Below, one piece after another: positions 49,455-58,632 of a stretch of DNA of 64,000 bases. The DNA comes from an uncultured Christensenella sp. (GTDB lineage Bacteria > Bacillota > Clostridia > Christensenellales > Borkfalkiaceae): NCBI GenBank assembly GCA_910586245.1, contig CAJUFY010000005.1:75381-139380 (forward strand), read 5' to 3'. Positions within the stretch are counted from its first letter, which is position 1. Each line of letters begins with the position of its first letter. The translations under genes were made by a program, and so were the position numbers. The notes beneath the pieces were generated by a model, which searched no databases, had not been told where the DNA came from, and saw nothing but the letters and a program-made list of their open reading frames with translations.

Positions 49455-50597
49455 ATGAAAAAAATCGCAGTATGTCTGGCAACCGTAGTGCTTACGGGCG
49501 CGGCGCTTTCTTTTTCCGGCTGCGGAAAGGATGTAAAGCTTTGGGAACGTTATAAAAACTATTTTAAGATCGGCTGTACGATGAATTACGGCACGCAGGA
49601 TATCTTCGACGATATCGCTTCCGAATTCAATTCCATGACGTGTGAAAACGAAATGAAGTGGGATGCGCTCGAGCCCAGCGAAGGCAATTTCAATTACAAT
49701 TCGGCGGATAACATGGTACGTTTTGCAAAAGATCACGGCATGAGCGTACGAGGGCATTGTCTGGCATGGCATAATCCCCTCGCTTTGCCGAACTGGGTCT
49801 TCACGGATGCGGGCGAGGACGGAAAACCCGTCGTCGCTTCTTACGAAAAAGTAAAGCAAAGACTCGTTACGCATGCGAGCAAAGTGGTCACGCACTTCGG
49901 CAACGATATTTACGCATGGGACGTTTGGAACGAAGTGATTACCGATAATTATACGGAGGACGAAACCGATCTTTACCGTCTCGATTCGCAGTGGCATACC
50001 GTTGCGGGGCTGACGGGGGCGCTTTCGCCCGAAGAGCGGGAAGCGGCGAACGATAAAATCGAAGAGCTGTTTATTGCAACGTTTCAAGCCGCGCGGGAAG
50101 CGAATCCCGATGCAAAATTGTTCTATAACGATTATTTCGCAAACAACAAGTACAAAGCGGAAAAACTTCTTACCGTACTCGACAGATTGCTGGAAAAAGG
50201 CTGCGAAATCGACGGCGTCGGCATTCAGGCGCATTACGATATCACGTCGTTCGACGCGGAAATGCTGGAATATCTGATCGTGGAAATCGCCGAACGCGGG
50301 CTGGAAGTACAGATTACCGAAATCGACTTTTCCATGTACGATTATAACGGGGACGTCGGGCTTTACTACCACGAGTTTACCGAGGACATGGCTGCCCTGC
50401 AAGCAAGCTGTTATGGAAAAGCGTTTGAAATTTTCCGCAAACACAAAGATAAAATTACCTGCGTAACGCAATGGGGCGTAGCGGACGACGATTCGTACCT
50501 GCACAATATTCCCGTTGCGGGCAGACGGGACTGGCCTTATCTGTTCGACGAAAATCACGGCAAAAAACCCGCGTATTATGCGGTCATCGATTTTTAA
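49455..50597 (+). CDS. GH10 endo-1,4-beta-xylanase lipoprotein
   Basis: The 380-residue enzyme carries a lipoprotein signal (SFSGC, Cys23) and a GH10 barrel: NSMTCENEMKWDALEP, GHCLAWHNPLALPNW, acid/base Glu160 in WNEV and nucleophile Glu289 in ITEIDFSMYD. It cuts xylan at the cell surface, and the released xylo-oligosaccharides would be taken by the importer encoded just upstream. The start is at 49455 with AGGAGGAAATT; the frame upstream is noncoding. The gene is part of the importer operon. Confidence 0.94.
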   Translation: MKKIAVCLATVVLTGAALSFSGCGKDVKLWERYKNYFKIGCTMNYGTQDIFDDIASEFNSMTCENEMKWDALEPSEGNFNYNSADNMVRFAKDHGMSVRGHCLAWHNPLALPNWVFTDAGEDGKPVVASYEKVKQRLVTHASKVVTHFGNDIYAWDVWNEVITDNYTEDETDLYRLDSQWHTVAGLTGALSPEEREAANDKIEELFIATFQAAREANPDAKLFYNDYFANNKYKAEKLLTVLDRLLEKGCEIDGVGIQAHYDITSFDAEMLEYLIVEIAERGLEVQITEIDFSMYDYNGDVGLYYHEFTEDMAALQASCYGKAFEIFRKHKDKITCVTQWGVADDDSYLHNIPVAGRRDWPYLFDENHGKKPAYYAVIDF

Positions 50598-50612
50598 CGG
50601 GGGAATCAAACT

Positions 50613-53018
50613 ATGAAACGGAAAAGCAAATGGATGGTATCTTTGGCGGCCGCCGCGGCGGTTACTTTGTGCGCGGGCGTTTTTGCCGCTTGCGGCAACC
50701 AAAAAGCGCAGCTCAGCGAATTTAAGGACGGCGTAAATTATTATTACGGCGACGGGCGCGACGTGCATCTGAAAGGTTGGTTTCCTTCCAAATCCGATGA
50801 AATTTATACCGTAACGGAGGAAGCCGAAGCGGTAAAATTGCACTATTACAATAACGAATCGTGGCGCAATTTCGGTTTGAGCGTAGAAGGAACGTTTTCC
50901 GATTTTTCCTGGCTGAATTTCACCATGAAGGCGGGCGGCACGGAAGATATCGTGAGCGCGTTCGTAAAAATCGTAAATCCCATTCGCGAGGACGGCGACA
51001 ATATGAACGTGCTCGGAACGGACGTGTACTTCGATCTGACCGAAGAGTACGTGACGTATTCTTTTCTCGTCCCTTCGATTCACAGACAGATTCTCGACGT
51101 CGTGAACGACGTCTGCCTGTTCCCTGATCCCGGCATGACGGGCACGTACGGCGACGTTTACGTGAAAGACGCGTGGTTTTCCAAAACGCAGCCTGAGGGA
51201 AGCAAGTTTGTGAACGAGCAGAACGTCGGCGCGATGGAAGGCTGGTCTGCGGAGGCGTGGACGGGTTATCAGTTGCGGCGCGTGGAAAACGCGGAAATGC
51301 GCCTTACCTGGAACAGACCCGCCGAGTGGGCGGGCGCGTTCCGCTCGGTTGTGCTTCCCGACGAACCCGTGAACAAGTTGACGTTCACGTTCACTTCCGA
51401 CGCGGTGGAAAACGCCGCGGACAGCGTCGATCATTTCCAACTGATTCTGCGCGGCGACGAAGCGAGCTGGAACGAAGGCGGTTGGTGGAACTATTACGAA
51501 CAGTGGCTTGCAGACTATGAAAAGGGCGGCGTTTACGCGCCGAACGGAAACGGCGAAATCGTAATGGAAATTCCCGTGGGCGCCGCGCTCGCCGCGATGG
51601 AAGGTCAGCACAATAAACAGCTCTTGCTCGGGTTGCAAGTGGAATCCGTTCCGACTGCCGCAAGCAAATACGACGGCAGAGGGCAGATGACCGTGAAGAG
51701 CGTGGAATTTTCGTGGGACGACGATCTGGAACAGGAACAGCCGCCTGCGGAATCTCTTCGTTGGCAAGTCGTATCGCACGGCGCGCAATATTATAATGTC
51801 AGTCAAAAAGAAGGCGTGTTGGCAAACGTGACCTACGAAAACGTGCCGAAAGCGCTTTGGGCGAATCTTTATGCCGACGTTCCCGCCGCCGAAAGAAAAG
51901 GCAAGGTGAGCGTAACGCTTCGCAACAACGGTACGGAAACGGTTTGGTACAAGAGCAGCCTTGACGGTACGAAACCCGTAGAAGGAACCGAAAAATACGG
52001 TACGATTGCGGCGGGCGCAACCGAAACGATCGTAATGGAAACCGCTCAGCCGTATACGGCGATCACGCTCTTTATCGACGGGTGCTGTACCGACGAAGCG
52101 GTGCCGGAGGAAACGCTGTTCAGCGGCGACGTGGACGTCGTTTCGGTGACCTTCGGCGAAGGCGAAGAAATCGAACTTCCCGCGGCAAACTGGCAGCCGA
52201 ACGGCGACAATCACCCTTATACGATTACGGTAGAAAACGGCAATACGACCGTAGCGTACGACAGGGCGATGTCTTGGAGCGAACCTTGCTTAAAATCGGA
52301 TTTCGTATTTACGGTTGCCGAAAACGGTTTCATCGCGATCGACTTTACCAACCGCAATGCGTGGACGGCGAAAGTGCGTTTCGATCTGATGAAATACAGC
52401 GCTGAGGGCACGTGGGAAACGTTAAAAGCAGGCGAGCTTACCGAAGTGGCCGCGGGCGAAACGCTTACGGTAAACGTTGCCGTGAAAGCGGGCGACGAGC
52501 TTGCGGGATTGCTGGCGTTCGTCGACGTAGAAGGCGAAGGCGCGGGCAGCGTTACGATTTCTCCGGTGCGTTTTGCGGCGGGCGGTACGTCCGAAAAAGA
52601 AGTGAACGTAAACTGGACGACGAACGCCGAAAATTTATCCGTCGCCGATGGCACGGTAACGATTACGAACCTTCCGATCGACGCATGGAAGAACGTGAGT
52701 ACGGATTTTTCGATCGAAGAAGGTTATACGGTCGTAAAAGTTTCGGTTACCAACGCTACGGAACATCTCGTAAAATTCAAACTGAGCGCGCACGACGAGG
52801 CTTGGGCGCAGATCGGAGCGGACAGCGAAGCAAGCGTTGTATGGCTGGAAATTCCCGCGAGTCAGACTTGGGATTTCGTCGCGGTATTTACGCCGGAACA
52901 AGCCGCGCAGGTACGCAGACTTATGCTTATGATCGATTGTTGGGCAACGGGGGATGCAAACGCGCCCGAAGCGCCCTATAACGGCACGGTTACGATCAAT
53001 TCCGTCGTAATTTCGTAA
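50613..53018 (+). CDS. Large secreted lipoprotein, carbohydrate-binding-like
   Basis: An 801-residue protein with a lipoprotein signal (VFAAC, Cys27) and a body of repeated beta-sandwich-looking modules, rich in aromatic and Thr/Val residues; no catalytic motif was recognised. Segments such as YEQWLADYEKGGVYAPNGNGEIVMEIP and FIAIDFTNRNAWTAKVRFDL resemble carbohydrate-binding modules. Two modules (about 540-650 and 660-801) end with comparable strands (GSVTISPVRF and GTVTINSVVIS). It lies 16 bp after the xylanase, so a xylan-binding surface role is likely but inferred. ACGGGGGAA precedes the start. Confidence 0.7.
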   Translation: MKRKSKWMVSLAAAAAVTLCAGVFAACGNQKAQLSEFKDGVNYYYGDGRDVHLKGWFPSKSDEIYTVTEEAEAVKLHYYNNESWRNFGLSVEGTFSDFSWLNFTMKAGGTEDIVSAFVKIVNPIREDGDNMNVLGTDVYFDLTEEYVTYSFLVPSIHRQILDVVNDVCLFPDPGMTGTYGDVYVKDAWFSKTQPEGSKFVNEQNVGAMEGWSAEAWTGYQLRRVENAEMRLTWNRPAEWAGAFRSVVLPDEPVNKLTFTFTSDAVENAADSVDHFQLILRGDEASWNEGGWWNYYEQWLADYEKGGVYAPNGNGEIVMEIPVGAALAAMEGQHNKQLLLGLQVESVPTAASKYDGRGQMTVKSVEFSWDDDLEQEQPPAESLRWQVVSHGAQYYNVSQKEGVLANVTYENVPKALWANLYADVPAAERKGKVSVTLRNNGTETVWYKSSLDGTKPVEGTEKYGTIAAGATETIVMETAQPYTAITLFIDGCCTDEAVPEETLFSGDVDVVSVTFGEGEEIELPAANWQPNGDNHPYTITVENGNTTVAYDRAMSWSEPCLKSDFVFTVAENGFIAIDFTNRNAWTAKVRFDLMKYSAEGTWETLKAGELTEVAAGETLTVNVAVKAGDELAGLLAFVDVEGEGAGSVTISPVRFAAGGTSEKEVNVNWTTNAENLSVADGTVTITNLPIDAWKNVSTDFSIEEGYTVVKVSVTNATEHLVKFKLSAHDEAWAQIGADSEASVVWLEIPASQTWDFVAVFTPEQAAQVRRLMLMIDCWATGDANAPEAPYNGTVTINSVVIS

Positions 53019-53029
53019 AGGAGTATCAA

Positions 53030-54373
53030 ATGGGATTTTCTAAAGATTTCGTGTGGGGCGCCGCAACCGCTTCGTATCAGATCGAAGGCGCCGCGTATGA
53101 GGGCGGGAAAGGCGAACACGTCTGGGACGTCGCATGCAAACAGGGTCGCAATATTTTCGACGGGCATACGGCGGAGAGCGGTTGCGATCATTATCACCGT
53201 TTCCGCGAGGACGTTGCTCTGATGAAGGAAATGGGGTTGAAAGCCTATCGGTTTTCCCTTTGTTGGACGCGCCTGATGCCCGAAGGCCGCGGGGAGTTGA
53301 ATCCCGACGGCGTGCGGTTTTACAACGAACTCATCGACGAATTGCTGGGCGCGGGCATCGAACCGTATATCACGCTTTTCCATTGGGATTACCCTTACAA
53401 ACTTTATTTGCAAGGCGGCTGGCTCAATCCCGATTCCCCCGTTTGGTTTGCCGAATATGCGGCAAAGGTTGCCGAACTGTTTTCCGACCGCGTTTCGCAT
53501 TTTATTACGGTGAACGAGCCGCAGTGTTTTATCGGCCTGGGGTTGTACCGCGGCGAGCATGCGCCTTTTCTCAAACTTTCCCCCGAGGAGGCGCTTCTTG
53601 CCTGGCACAACACGTTAAAGGCAAACGGGCTTGCCGTGCGCGCGTTGCGCGCGCACGGGAAACAGCCGTTGCAGATCGGTATCGCCGTTGCAAACGACAT
53701 TTTAATGCCGTGCGCATCGGAGGACGCCGCGCTTGCGGAAAAAGAAAACTTTATTCCTCGCTCGGATAACTTTTTTACGAACAGCTTATTTACCGATCCC
53801 ATCGTGTTCGGTCGCTATCCCGAAGGCATGGCGGAAGCGTTCGGCGCCCGTTTTTCGTACGATCCCGCCGATATGGATATCATCAAATGCGATATCGATT
53901 TTATCGGTTTGAACATTTATCACGGCGCTTACGTGAAGGCGGACGGAAAGGGCGGCGTAACGCGGGTGACCCCTGGCATGAATACGCCGCATACCGACAT
54001 GCGGTGGACGGTTTCGCCCGAAAGTTTGTATTACGGACCGACGGCATATTTTAAGCGGTACGGGCTGCCGATCTATATTACCGAAAACGGCGTTGCCGTA
54101 ACGGAATGGCCTTCTTCCGACGGCGGCGTTCACGATGCGGCGCGCATAGAATACGTTCGCAGTTATCTGCATCAATTGAAACGCGCTTCGGAAGACGGTG
54201 CGGATATCAGAGGATATTTCTACTGGTCTTTGATGGATAACTTCGAATGGGCGGAGGGCTTTTCGAAACGGTTCGGATTGATTTACGTCGATTACGATAC
54301 GAAAAAGCGCACGCCGAAGGACAGCGCGCGCGCTTATAGCGAAATCATCGCGACGAACGGCGAAACGCTGTAA
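53030..54373 (+). CDS. GH1 beta-glycosidase
   Basis: The 447-residue retaining glycosidase starts FSKDFVWGAATASYQIEGAA and has acid/base Glu163 (TVNEPQ) and nucleophile Glu352 (YITENG). There is no signal peptide, so it acts inside the cell on imported disaccharides, as a beta-glucosidase or beta-xylosidase-type enzyme. It follows the lipoprotein gene after 11 bp with AAAGGAG in front and closes the operon, which ends in a strong terminator. Confidence 0.94.
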   Translation: MGFSKDFVWGAATASYQIEGAAYEGGKGEHVWDVACKQGRNIFDGHTAESGCDHYHRFREDVALMKEMGLKAYRFSLCWTRLMPEGRGELNPDGVRFYNELIDELLGAGIEPYITLFHWDYPYKLYLQGGWLNPDSPVWFAEYAAKVAELFSDRVSHFITVNEPQCFIGLGLYRGEHAPFLKLSPEEALLAWHNTLKANGLAVRALRAHGKQPLQIGIAVANDILMPCASEDAALAEKENFIPRSDNFFTNSLFTDPIVFGRYPEGMAEAFGARFSYDPADMDIIKCDIDFIGLNIYHGAYVKADGKGGVTRVTPGMNTPHTDMRWTVSPESLYYGPTAYFKRYGLPIYITENGVAVTEWPSSDGGVHDAARIEYVRSYLHQLKRASEDGADIRGYFYWSLMDNFEWAEGFSKRFGLIYVDYDTKKRTPKDSARAYSEIIATNGETL

Positions 54374-54388
54374 ACGGGCATGAACGGG

Positions 54389-54418
54389 AAAGGAAGTTCC
54401 GTAACGGAACTTCCTTTT
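54389..54418 (+). terminator. Terminator of the xylan operon
   Basis: AAAGGAAGTTCCG / CGGAACTTCCTTT stem with TAA loop and five T residues. Confidence 0.9.
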
Positions 54419-54492
54419 TGATATTCGGAATCTTTGTGCGGTTTCCGTTTTTCCATGCTTCAAACTTATTGATGATAATAAGTAATAAGTAT

Positions 54493-54521
54493 TTTACATC
54501 GATTGCGCAATTTGTTATAAT
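54493..54521 (+). promoter_or_regulatory. Promoter of the DUF3737 gene
   Basis: TTTACA (54493-54498), 17-bp spacer, TATAAT (54516-54521). Confidence 0.75.
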
Positions 54522-54551
54522 CAAGAAAAGGGAAATACGGCAGGATGAAAG

Positions 54552-55421
54552 ATGAGAATTTATCAAAATGAAAATTTTCCCCGCGAGCGGGATTTGTACG
54601 GGGCAGACGGCGTGCATTTGATCGATTGCGCGTTCGACGGGGCGGAAGACGGGGAATCCGCGTTAAAAGAGGCGAAAAACGTAGTTCTCGAACGGTGTTT
54701 TATGAATCTGCGTTATCCGCTCTGGCATACGGACCATGCGGAACTTGACGGCGTAACGATGACGCAGCTTTGCCGCGCGGCGATCTGGTATGCCCGCAAC
54801 GTTTTCATAAAAAATTCGAAGCTGCACGGCATCAAAGCGTTGCGGGAATGCGAAGCGGTTGAAGCAATCGATTGCGATATCCGATCGCCCGAATTCGGTT
54901 GCAAGAGCGGGAATATAACTTTGCGGGGCGGCTGTGTCGAAAGCGAATACGGTTTTTTCATGGCGCGCGATTTGAAACTCGACGGGGTGTCCTTTCGGGG
55001 CAAGTATTCTTTTCAGTACGTCGAACGCGCGGTGATCGAAAACTGTACGCTCGAAACGAAGGACGCGTTCTGGCATTCGAAAGACGTGACGGTAAAAAAT
55101 TGCACCGTACGCGGAGAATACCTCGGTTGGTATTCGGAAAATCTGACGCTGATCAACTGCAAAATCATCGGAACGCAACCGCTGTGCTATTGTAAGGGTT
55201 TAAAACTGATCGATTGCGAAACGGAGAACGCCGATCTTGCGTTCGAATATTCCGAAGCGGACGTAACGGTCAGGGGGGAAATTCTTTCAATCAAAAATCC
55301 GAAATCGGGCAGAATCGTTGCCGATCGGATTTTGGAAGTGATTTTCACCGAAGACAGCAAATATCCCTGCCGTTGCGAAGTTTGCGAAAGAAACGCGCGG
55401 AATTTCAAATATTGCGTTTAG
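54552..55421 (+). CDS. DUF3737 family right-handed beta-helix protein
   Basis: The 289-residue protein is a chain of short strands ending in Asn/Asp-Cys pairs (LIDCAFDG, VVLERCFMNL, VIENCTLETK, TVKNCTVRG, TLINCKIIG, LIDCETENA), the rung pattern of a parallel beta-helix. This matches DUF3737, whose biochemical role is unknown to me. No signal peptide is present, so it is cytoplasmic. It is monocistronic with its own promoter. The Cys-rich tail CRCEVCERNARNFKYCV could bind metal. Confidence 0.8.
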   Translation: MRIYQNENFPRERDLYGADGVHLIDCAFDGAEDGESALKEAKNVVLERCFMNLRYPLWHTDHAELDGVTMTQLCRAAIWYARNVFIKNSKLHGIKALRECEAVEAIDCDIRSPEFGCKSGNITLRGGCVESEYGFFMARDLKLDGVSFRGKYSFQYVERAVIENCTLETKDAFWHSKDVTVKNCTVRGEYLGWYSENLTLINCKIIGTQPLCYCKGLKLIDCETENADLAFEYSEADVTVRGEILSIKNPKSGRIVADRILEVIFTEDSKYPCRCEVCERNARNFKYCV

Positions 55422-55425
55422 CGTA

Positions 55426-55454
55426 TTTACAAACGGCGTAAAAGATGTTATAAT
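55426..55454 (+). promoter_or_regulatory. Promoter of the GmrSD-like gene
   Basis: TTTACA (55426-55431), 17-bp spacer, TATAAT (55449-55454). Confidence 0.8.
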
Positions 55455-55480
55455 GCAAAAAAAGCTTCGAGGGGAACGAA

Positions 55481-57253
55481 ATGAATTTTGATGCGGATAA
55501 AAAGACCATTTCCACGCTGTTGAATTGCAAAAAAGAGTTTAAAATTCCGAGATTTCAACGCGAATATTCCTGGGAAAAGCCGCAACTGAAAGAGTTTTTC
55601 GAAGATATTATATCGAGGATTAGCGTCGATGCAGACGGGAATCTGTCGACCACCGAATACTTCTGGGGGACGACGCTGTTCGTGGGGAGCTTTACCGACT
55701 CTTCGTGCAAATCGTTGCTGGTGGTGGACGGACAACAGCGCCTGACGACGATTACGATATTTTTATCGTGTATCCGGAAAGCGTTTTTGAAAATCGGGAA
55801 TACAAAGCTTGCGGAAATTACGCAATCTTACGTGATGTCGATGGACGATAACGGCGATCCGTATAAAATTCTGGTGAACGAAACGCCGTATCCGTACTTT
55901 CAGAATATGGTGCAGGCGGAAAACGCGTCCGAAACGGTTGCCGTCACGGAAGAGGAAAAAAACATCAAGGACGCGGTAGACTATTTTAATTCGTGTCTGA
56001 AAAAAGATAAACTCACGAAGTATCTGAAAGAGCGTTTCGGCACGGCGCATACGTTCGAAACGTCGAACGTATACAAAGCACTGCGCGATCAGCTTTTGAA
56101 CAGCGTCATCATTGCCGTGAGCACGCAGGACAAGCATCAGGCGAATATGATCTTCGAAATCTTAAACGCGAAGGGGAAATCGCTCGATCAGCTCGATTTA
56201 ATCAAGAATCAAATCTTTGCGGTCATCAACCGCGAAGAGCCTTCCGACGAAGCGAAAGTCTGCTGGAAGCAGATCAAGGATATCCTGTATTCGAGAAGCA
56301 CCGGCGTGGATTTTTCCGTGTTTTTCAATCATTACTGGACTTCGAAATATCATCGGACGATTTATAAAAGACTTTACAGCAACTTTAAATCAACAATTAA
56401 AAAGACCGAGCAATCGTATTTTGCATTTTTAAAGGATTTGAAGGAAAATGCGGAATATTACGTTCGGATCACAAATCCTTCTTTGGACGATTTTGAACAT
56501 CGGATCGAATATCGGAACGTTTACGTCTATCTGAATTTTTTAAACGACATCAATATCCGGCAGAGCAGAATTTTAATCTTATCGTTGTTTTATCTTTTGC
56601 ATCAGGATCCCAAACCGCTTTCCGCCACGGATTTTAACAATGCATTGCGGAATTTAAGCGTGTACCATTTGATTTTCAACGGTTTGTATGCACAGGGAAC
56701 GAACACGCTGGAATCGTTATATGCAAAGGCTGCGATCGAGCTTCGCACGATGAGGGATAAAGCGGACGTAAAAGCCAGACTCAAAAAGCTCTATGCGGAA
56801 ATGGGTAAAACGCTTTCGAAGGTAGTTGTCAATCGGGATTTGTTTTTGCAGAAATTCGAGGATTTACGCTATTTCGGGAAGGTGAACGTTTCGGATAATA
56901 TCAAGTCCAAGTTTTTTATCCGTATCCTCTACGAATTGCAGGCAGCGTATCCTGCGGATTGCAGTTTGGAACATATCATGAACGAATCAGCGGAGCGTCC
57001 GGAATCCGTTTCTGTCGGGAATATCATTCCTCTGGAAGTTGCCGTGAATAACAGGATTCCGCAGTCTGCGGATTTCAGCGAAAAAGTAAATCGGTATTAC
57101 GTCGATTCCAATTATCCCGTAATGGAGGACTTCGTTGCAAAACACAGAGGGGAAACGACGTGGGATGCGGAGGCGATTCGCGCCAGAACGGCAGAGTTGG
57201 CGAAAACGTTTGTAGAAAAGTGTTTGACTGATTTCGACTTGTCGCTTTCATAA
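55481..57253 (+). CDS. GmrSD-like DUF262-DUF1524 restriction protein
   Basis: The 590-residue protein combines an N-terminal DUF262 (ParB/Srx-like NTPase, GmrS) with IPRFQREYSW and VVDGQQRLTT (81-90), the FEILNAKGKSLDQLDLIKN motif, and a C-terminal DUF1524 His-Asn-His nuclease (GmrD) around His498: SLEHIMNES..GNIIPLEVAVNNRI. Fused GmrSD proteins are type IV enzymes that restrict glucosylated or otherwise modified phage DNA. It stands alone between promoter and terminator, outside the mobile element. The DUF262 motif is intact; the HNH region is slightly divergent. Confidence 0.88.
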   Translation: MNFDADKKTISTLLNCKKEFKIPRFQREYSWEKPQLKEFFEDIISRISVDADGNLSTTEYFWGTTLFVGSFTDSSCKSLLVVDGQQRLTTITIFLSCIRKAFLKIGNTKLAEITQSYVMSMDDNGDPYKILVNETPYPYFQNMVQAENASETVAVTEEEKNIKDAVDYFNSCLKKDKLTKYLKERFGTAHTFETSNVYKALRDQLLNSVIIAVSTQDKHQANMIFEILNAKGKSLDQLDLIKNQIFAVINREEPSDEAKVCWKQIKDILYSRSTGVDFSVFFNHYWTSKYHRTIYKRLYSNFKSTIKKTEQSYFAFLKDLKENAEYYVRITNPSLDDFEHRIEYRNVYVYLNFLNDINIRQSRILILSLFYLLHQDPKPLSATDFNNALRNLSVYHLIFNGLYAQGTNTLESLYAKAAIELRTMRDKADVKARLKKLYAEMGKTLSKVVVNRDLFLQKFEDLRYFGKVNVSDNIKSKFFIRILYELQAAYPADCSLEHIMNESAERPESVSVGNIIPLEVAVNNRIPQSADFSEKVNRYYVDSNYPVMEDFVAKHRGETTWDAEAIRARTAELAKTFVEKCLTDFDLSLS

Positions 57254-57283
57254 CGAACGGGTATACAATTGAAAATAGAATGA

Positions 57284-57316
57284 AAAAGGCGGATTGCAAT
57301 TTGCAATCCGCCTTTT
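57284..57316. terminator. Bidirectional terminator
   Basis: A very stable stem, GGCGGATTGCA / TGCAATCCGCC with A- and T-runs at both ends, between the convergent GmrSD and GntR genes. Confidence 0.92.
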
Positions 57317-57319
57317 CGC

Positions 57320-58429
57320 TTAAAGTTTTTGGTTTAAGTCCTTTACGGTATTTCCTTCGATGATTTTGCAGGGAACGTAGATTTTATTCCCGATCGTTTT
57401 TTGGGAGATGATCGAAAGCAGGGTATCGAATGCGATTCTTCCGATTTCTTCCTGATCCTGATAGATGTGCGTGATAAGCGGCAGGCTGACGGATTCGTAG
57501 GCGTCGAACATAACCAAAGAATAATCGTCGGGGATGTTTTTGCCGATTTCTTGAACGGCGGCGGTGATCATCTGCGTCACGGTAAATTCAGAGGCGATGA
57601 GCGCAGTTAAATCGCCGTGATCGGTCAGATACCGTTTGATTTGTTCGATGTCCTGACGAAAGATGACGGAATCGTTTGCCGAATGCGGGCTCATCATCGT
57701 ATTCAGTTTATAGTAGTCCTCGACGGTCTTATGTTCCGTAATATACATGGAATTGAATCCGTCGAGCCGCTCCTGTACGGAAGAGGTGTTCGCCGGCGGG
57801 CTCGAGATAAAGCCGATCTTTTCGTGCCCTTTCTGAAAGAGGTATTGCGTCAGTTTTTGGGCGGCTTCGAAATTGTTCGTACTTACGCTCGGAATGGCAA
57901 AGCCGGAAAAGTAACGGTCTATGAGTACGATCGGGAATTTGCGGAAGTGCAGTTTCACGAGAGTTTCGTTGTAAAGTTCGCTGTGTACGGGTTGAATGAT
58001 AATCCCTTCCGCACCGAGCGCAACGAGGTCGTTGATCGCTTTCGTTTCCTCTTCGAGGGAATCGATCGAATTCTTATAAATAATGTGATAGCCGTGGGCG
58101 GCGGCAGTGCGTTCCACCGCAGTCAGGATTCTGAGCCCGAAGCTGAAAGCGATATTGCATAGCACCAAACCGACGATATGCTGTTGCGGTTTTGCGGGAA
58201 TGTTTTCGACGAACGTGCCGCGTCCGGGCGTACGGGAAATGTATCCTTCTTTTTTCAAAAGCTGCATCGCCTTTTGAATGGTGATACGCGATACGAAAAA
58301 GGATTCCGAAAGTTCGAGTTCGGTGGGGAGAATGGAACCGGGGAGGTATTTCCCCATTAAGATATCATTTTTGATTTCGTTGTAAACGTCCATGTACAGC
58401 GAATGGCGTGAGTTTTCATAATCCTTCAT
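57320..58429 (-). CDS. AraR-like GntR/LacI hybrid regulator
   Basis: The 369-residue protein has a GntR winged helix (YMDVYNEIKNDILMGKYLPGSILPTELELSESFFVSRITIQKAMQLLKKEGYISRTPGRGTFV) joined to a LacI-type sugar-sensing domain (HIVGLVLCNIAFSF.. GHEKIGFISSPPANTSSVQERLDGF), the arrangement of B. subtilis AraR. The ATG at 58429 was chosen because the promoter's predicted start lies downstream of the two earlier ATGs; the ribosome binding site GGAATTT is weak. It is divergent from the second importer operon, which it probably controls. Confidence 0.88.
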   Translation of the reverse strand: MKDYENSRHSLYMDVYNEIKNDILMGKYLPGSILPTELELSESFFVSRITIQKAMQLLKKEGYISRTPGRGTFVENIPAKPQQHIVGLVLCNIAFSFGLRILTAVERTAAAHGYHIIYKNSIDSLEEETKAINDLVALGAEGIIIQPVHSELYNETLVKLHFRKFPIVLIDRYFSGFAIPSVSTNNFEAAQKLTQYLFQKGHEKIGFISSPPANTSSVQERLDGFNSMYITEHKTVEDYYKLNTMMSPHSANDSVIFRQDIEQIKRYLTDHGDLTALIASEFTVTQMITAAVQEIGKNIPDDYSLVMFDAYESVSLPLITHIYQDQEEIGRIAFDTLLSIISQKTIGNKIYVPCKIIEGNTVKDLNQKL

Positions 58430-58461
58430 AATAAATTCCGACAATTGTATGTTTTTCATAA

Positions 58462-58490
58462 ATTTTATCATATTACTATCAAATTGTCAA
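58462..58490 (-). promoter_or_regulatory. Promoter of the GntR-type regulator
   Basis: Minus-strand TTGACA (58485-58490), 17-bp spacer, TAAAAT (58462-58467), about 33 bp from the chosen start codon. Confidence 0.78.
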
Positions 58491-58517
58491 GGCTGGAAAT
58501 GTGAAAAAATTTAATAT

Positions 58518-58536
58518 GTTATGTAAATGTCATAAC
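58518..58536. promoter_or_regulatory. Inverted repeat in the divergent intergenic region
   Basis: GTTATG-taaatgt-CATAAC, a perfect 6-bp inverted repeat in a very AT-rich stretch, with TATAAT at 58539-58544 behind it. It may be an operator for the GntR-type regulator. A second weak dyad TTGTG..CACAA flanks 58587-58609. No convincing -35/-10 pair for the importer was found. Confidence 0.45.
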
Positions 58537-58632
58537 GATATAATAAATGATATAAAAAGTCATATATATATTGATTTGTCGAAAGTTTTGTGTTAAGTTA
58601 GTGTCACAACAAACAGTGATAAGGAGGATTGT

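Noticed and set aside
49404..52214. 936-codon open frame on the minus strand
   Set aside because: It lies antisense to the xylanase and the large lipoprotein, both of which have signal peptides, ribosome binding sites and known motifs. Arg/Phe/Val-rich composition is typical of a shadow frame in GC-rich DNA.
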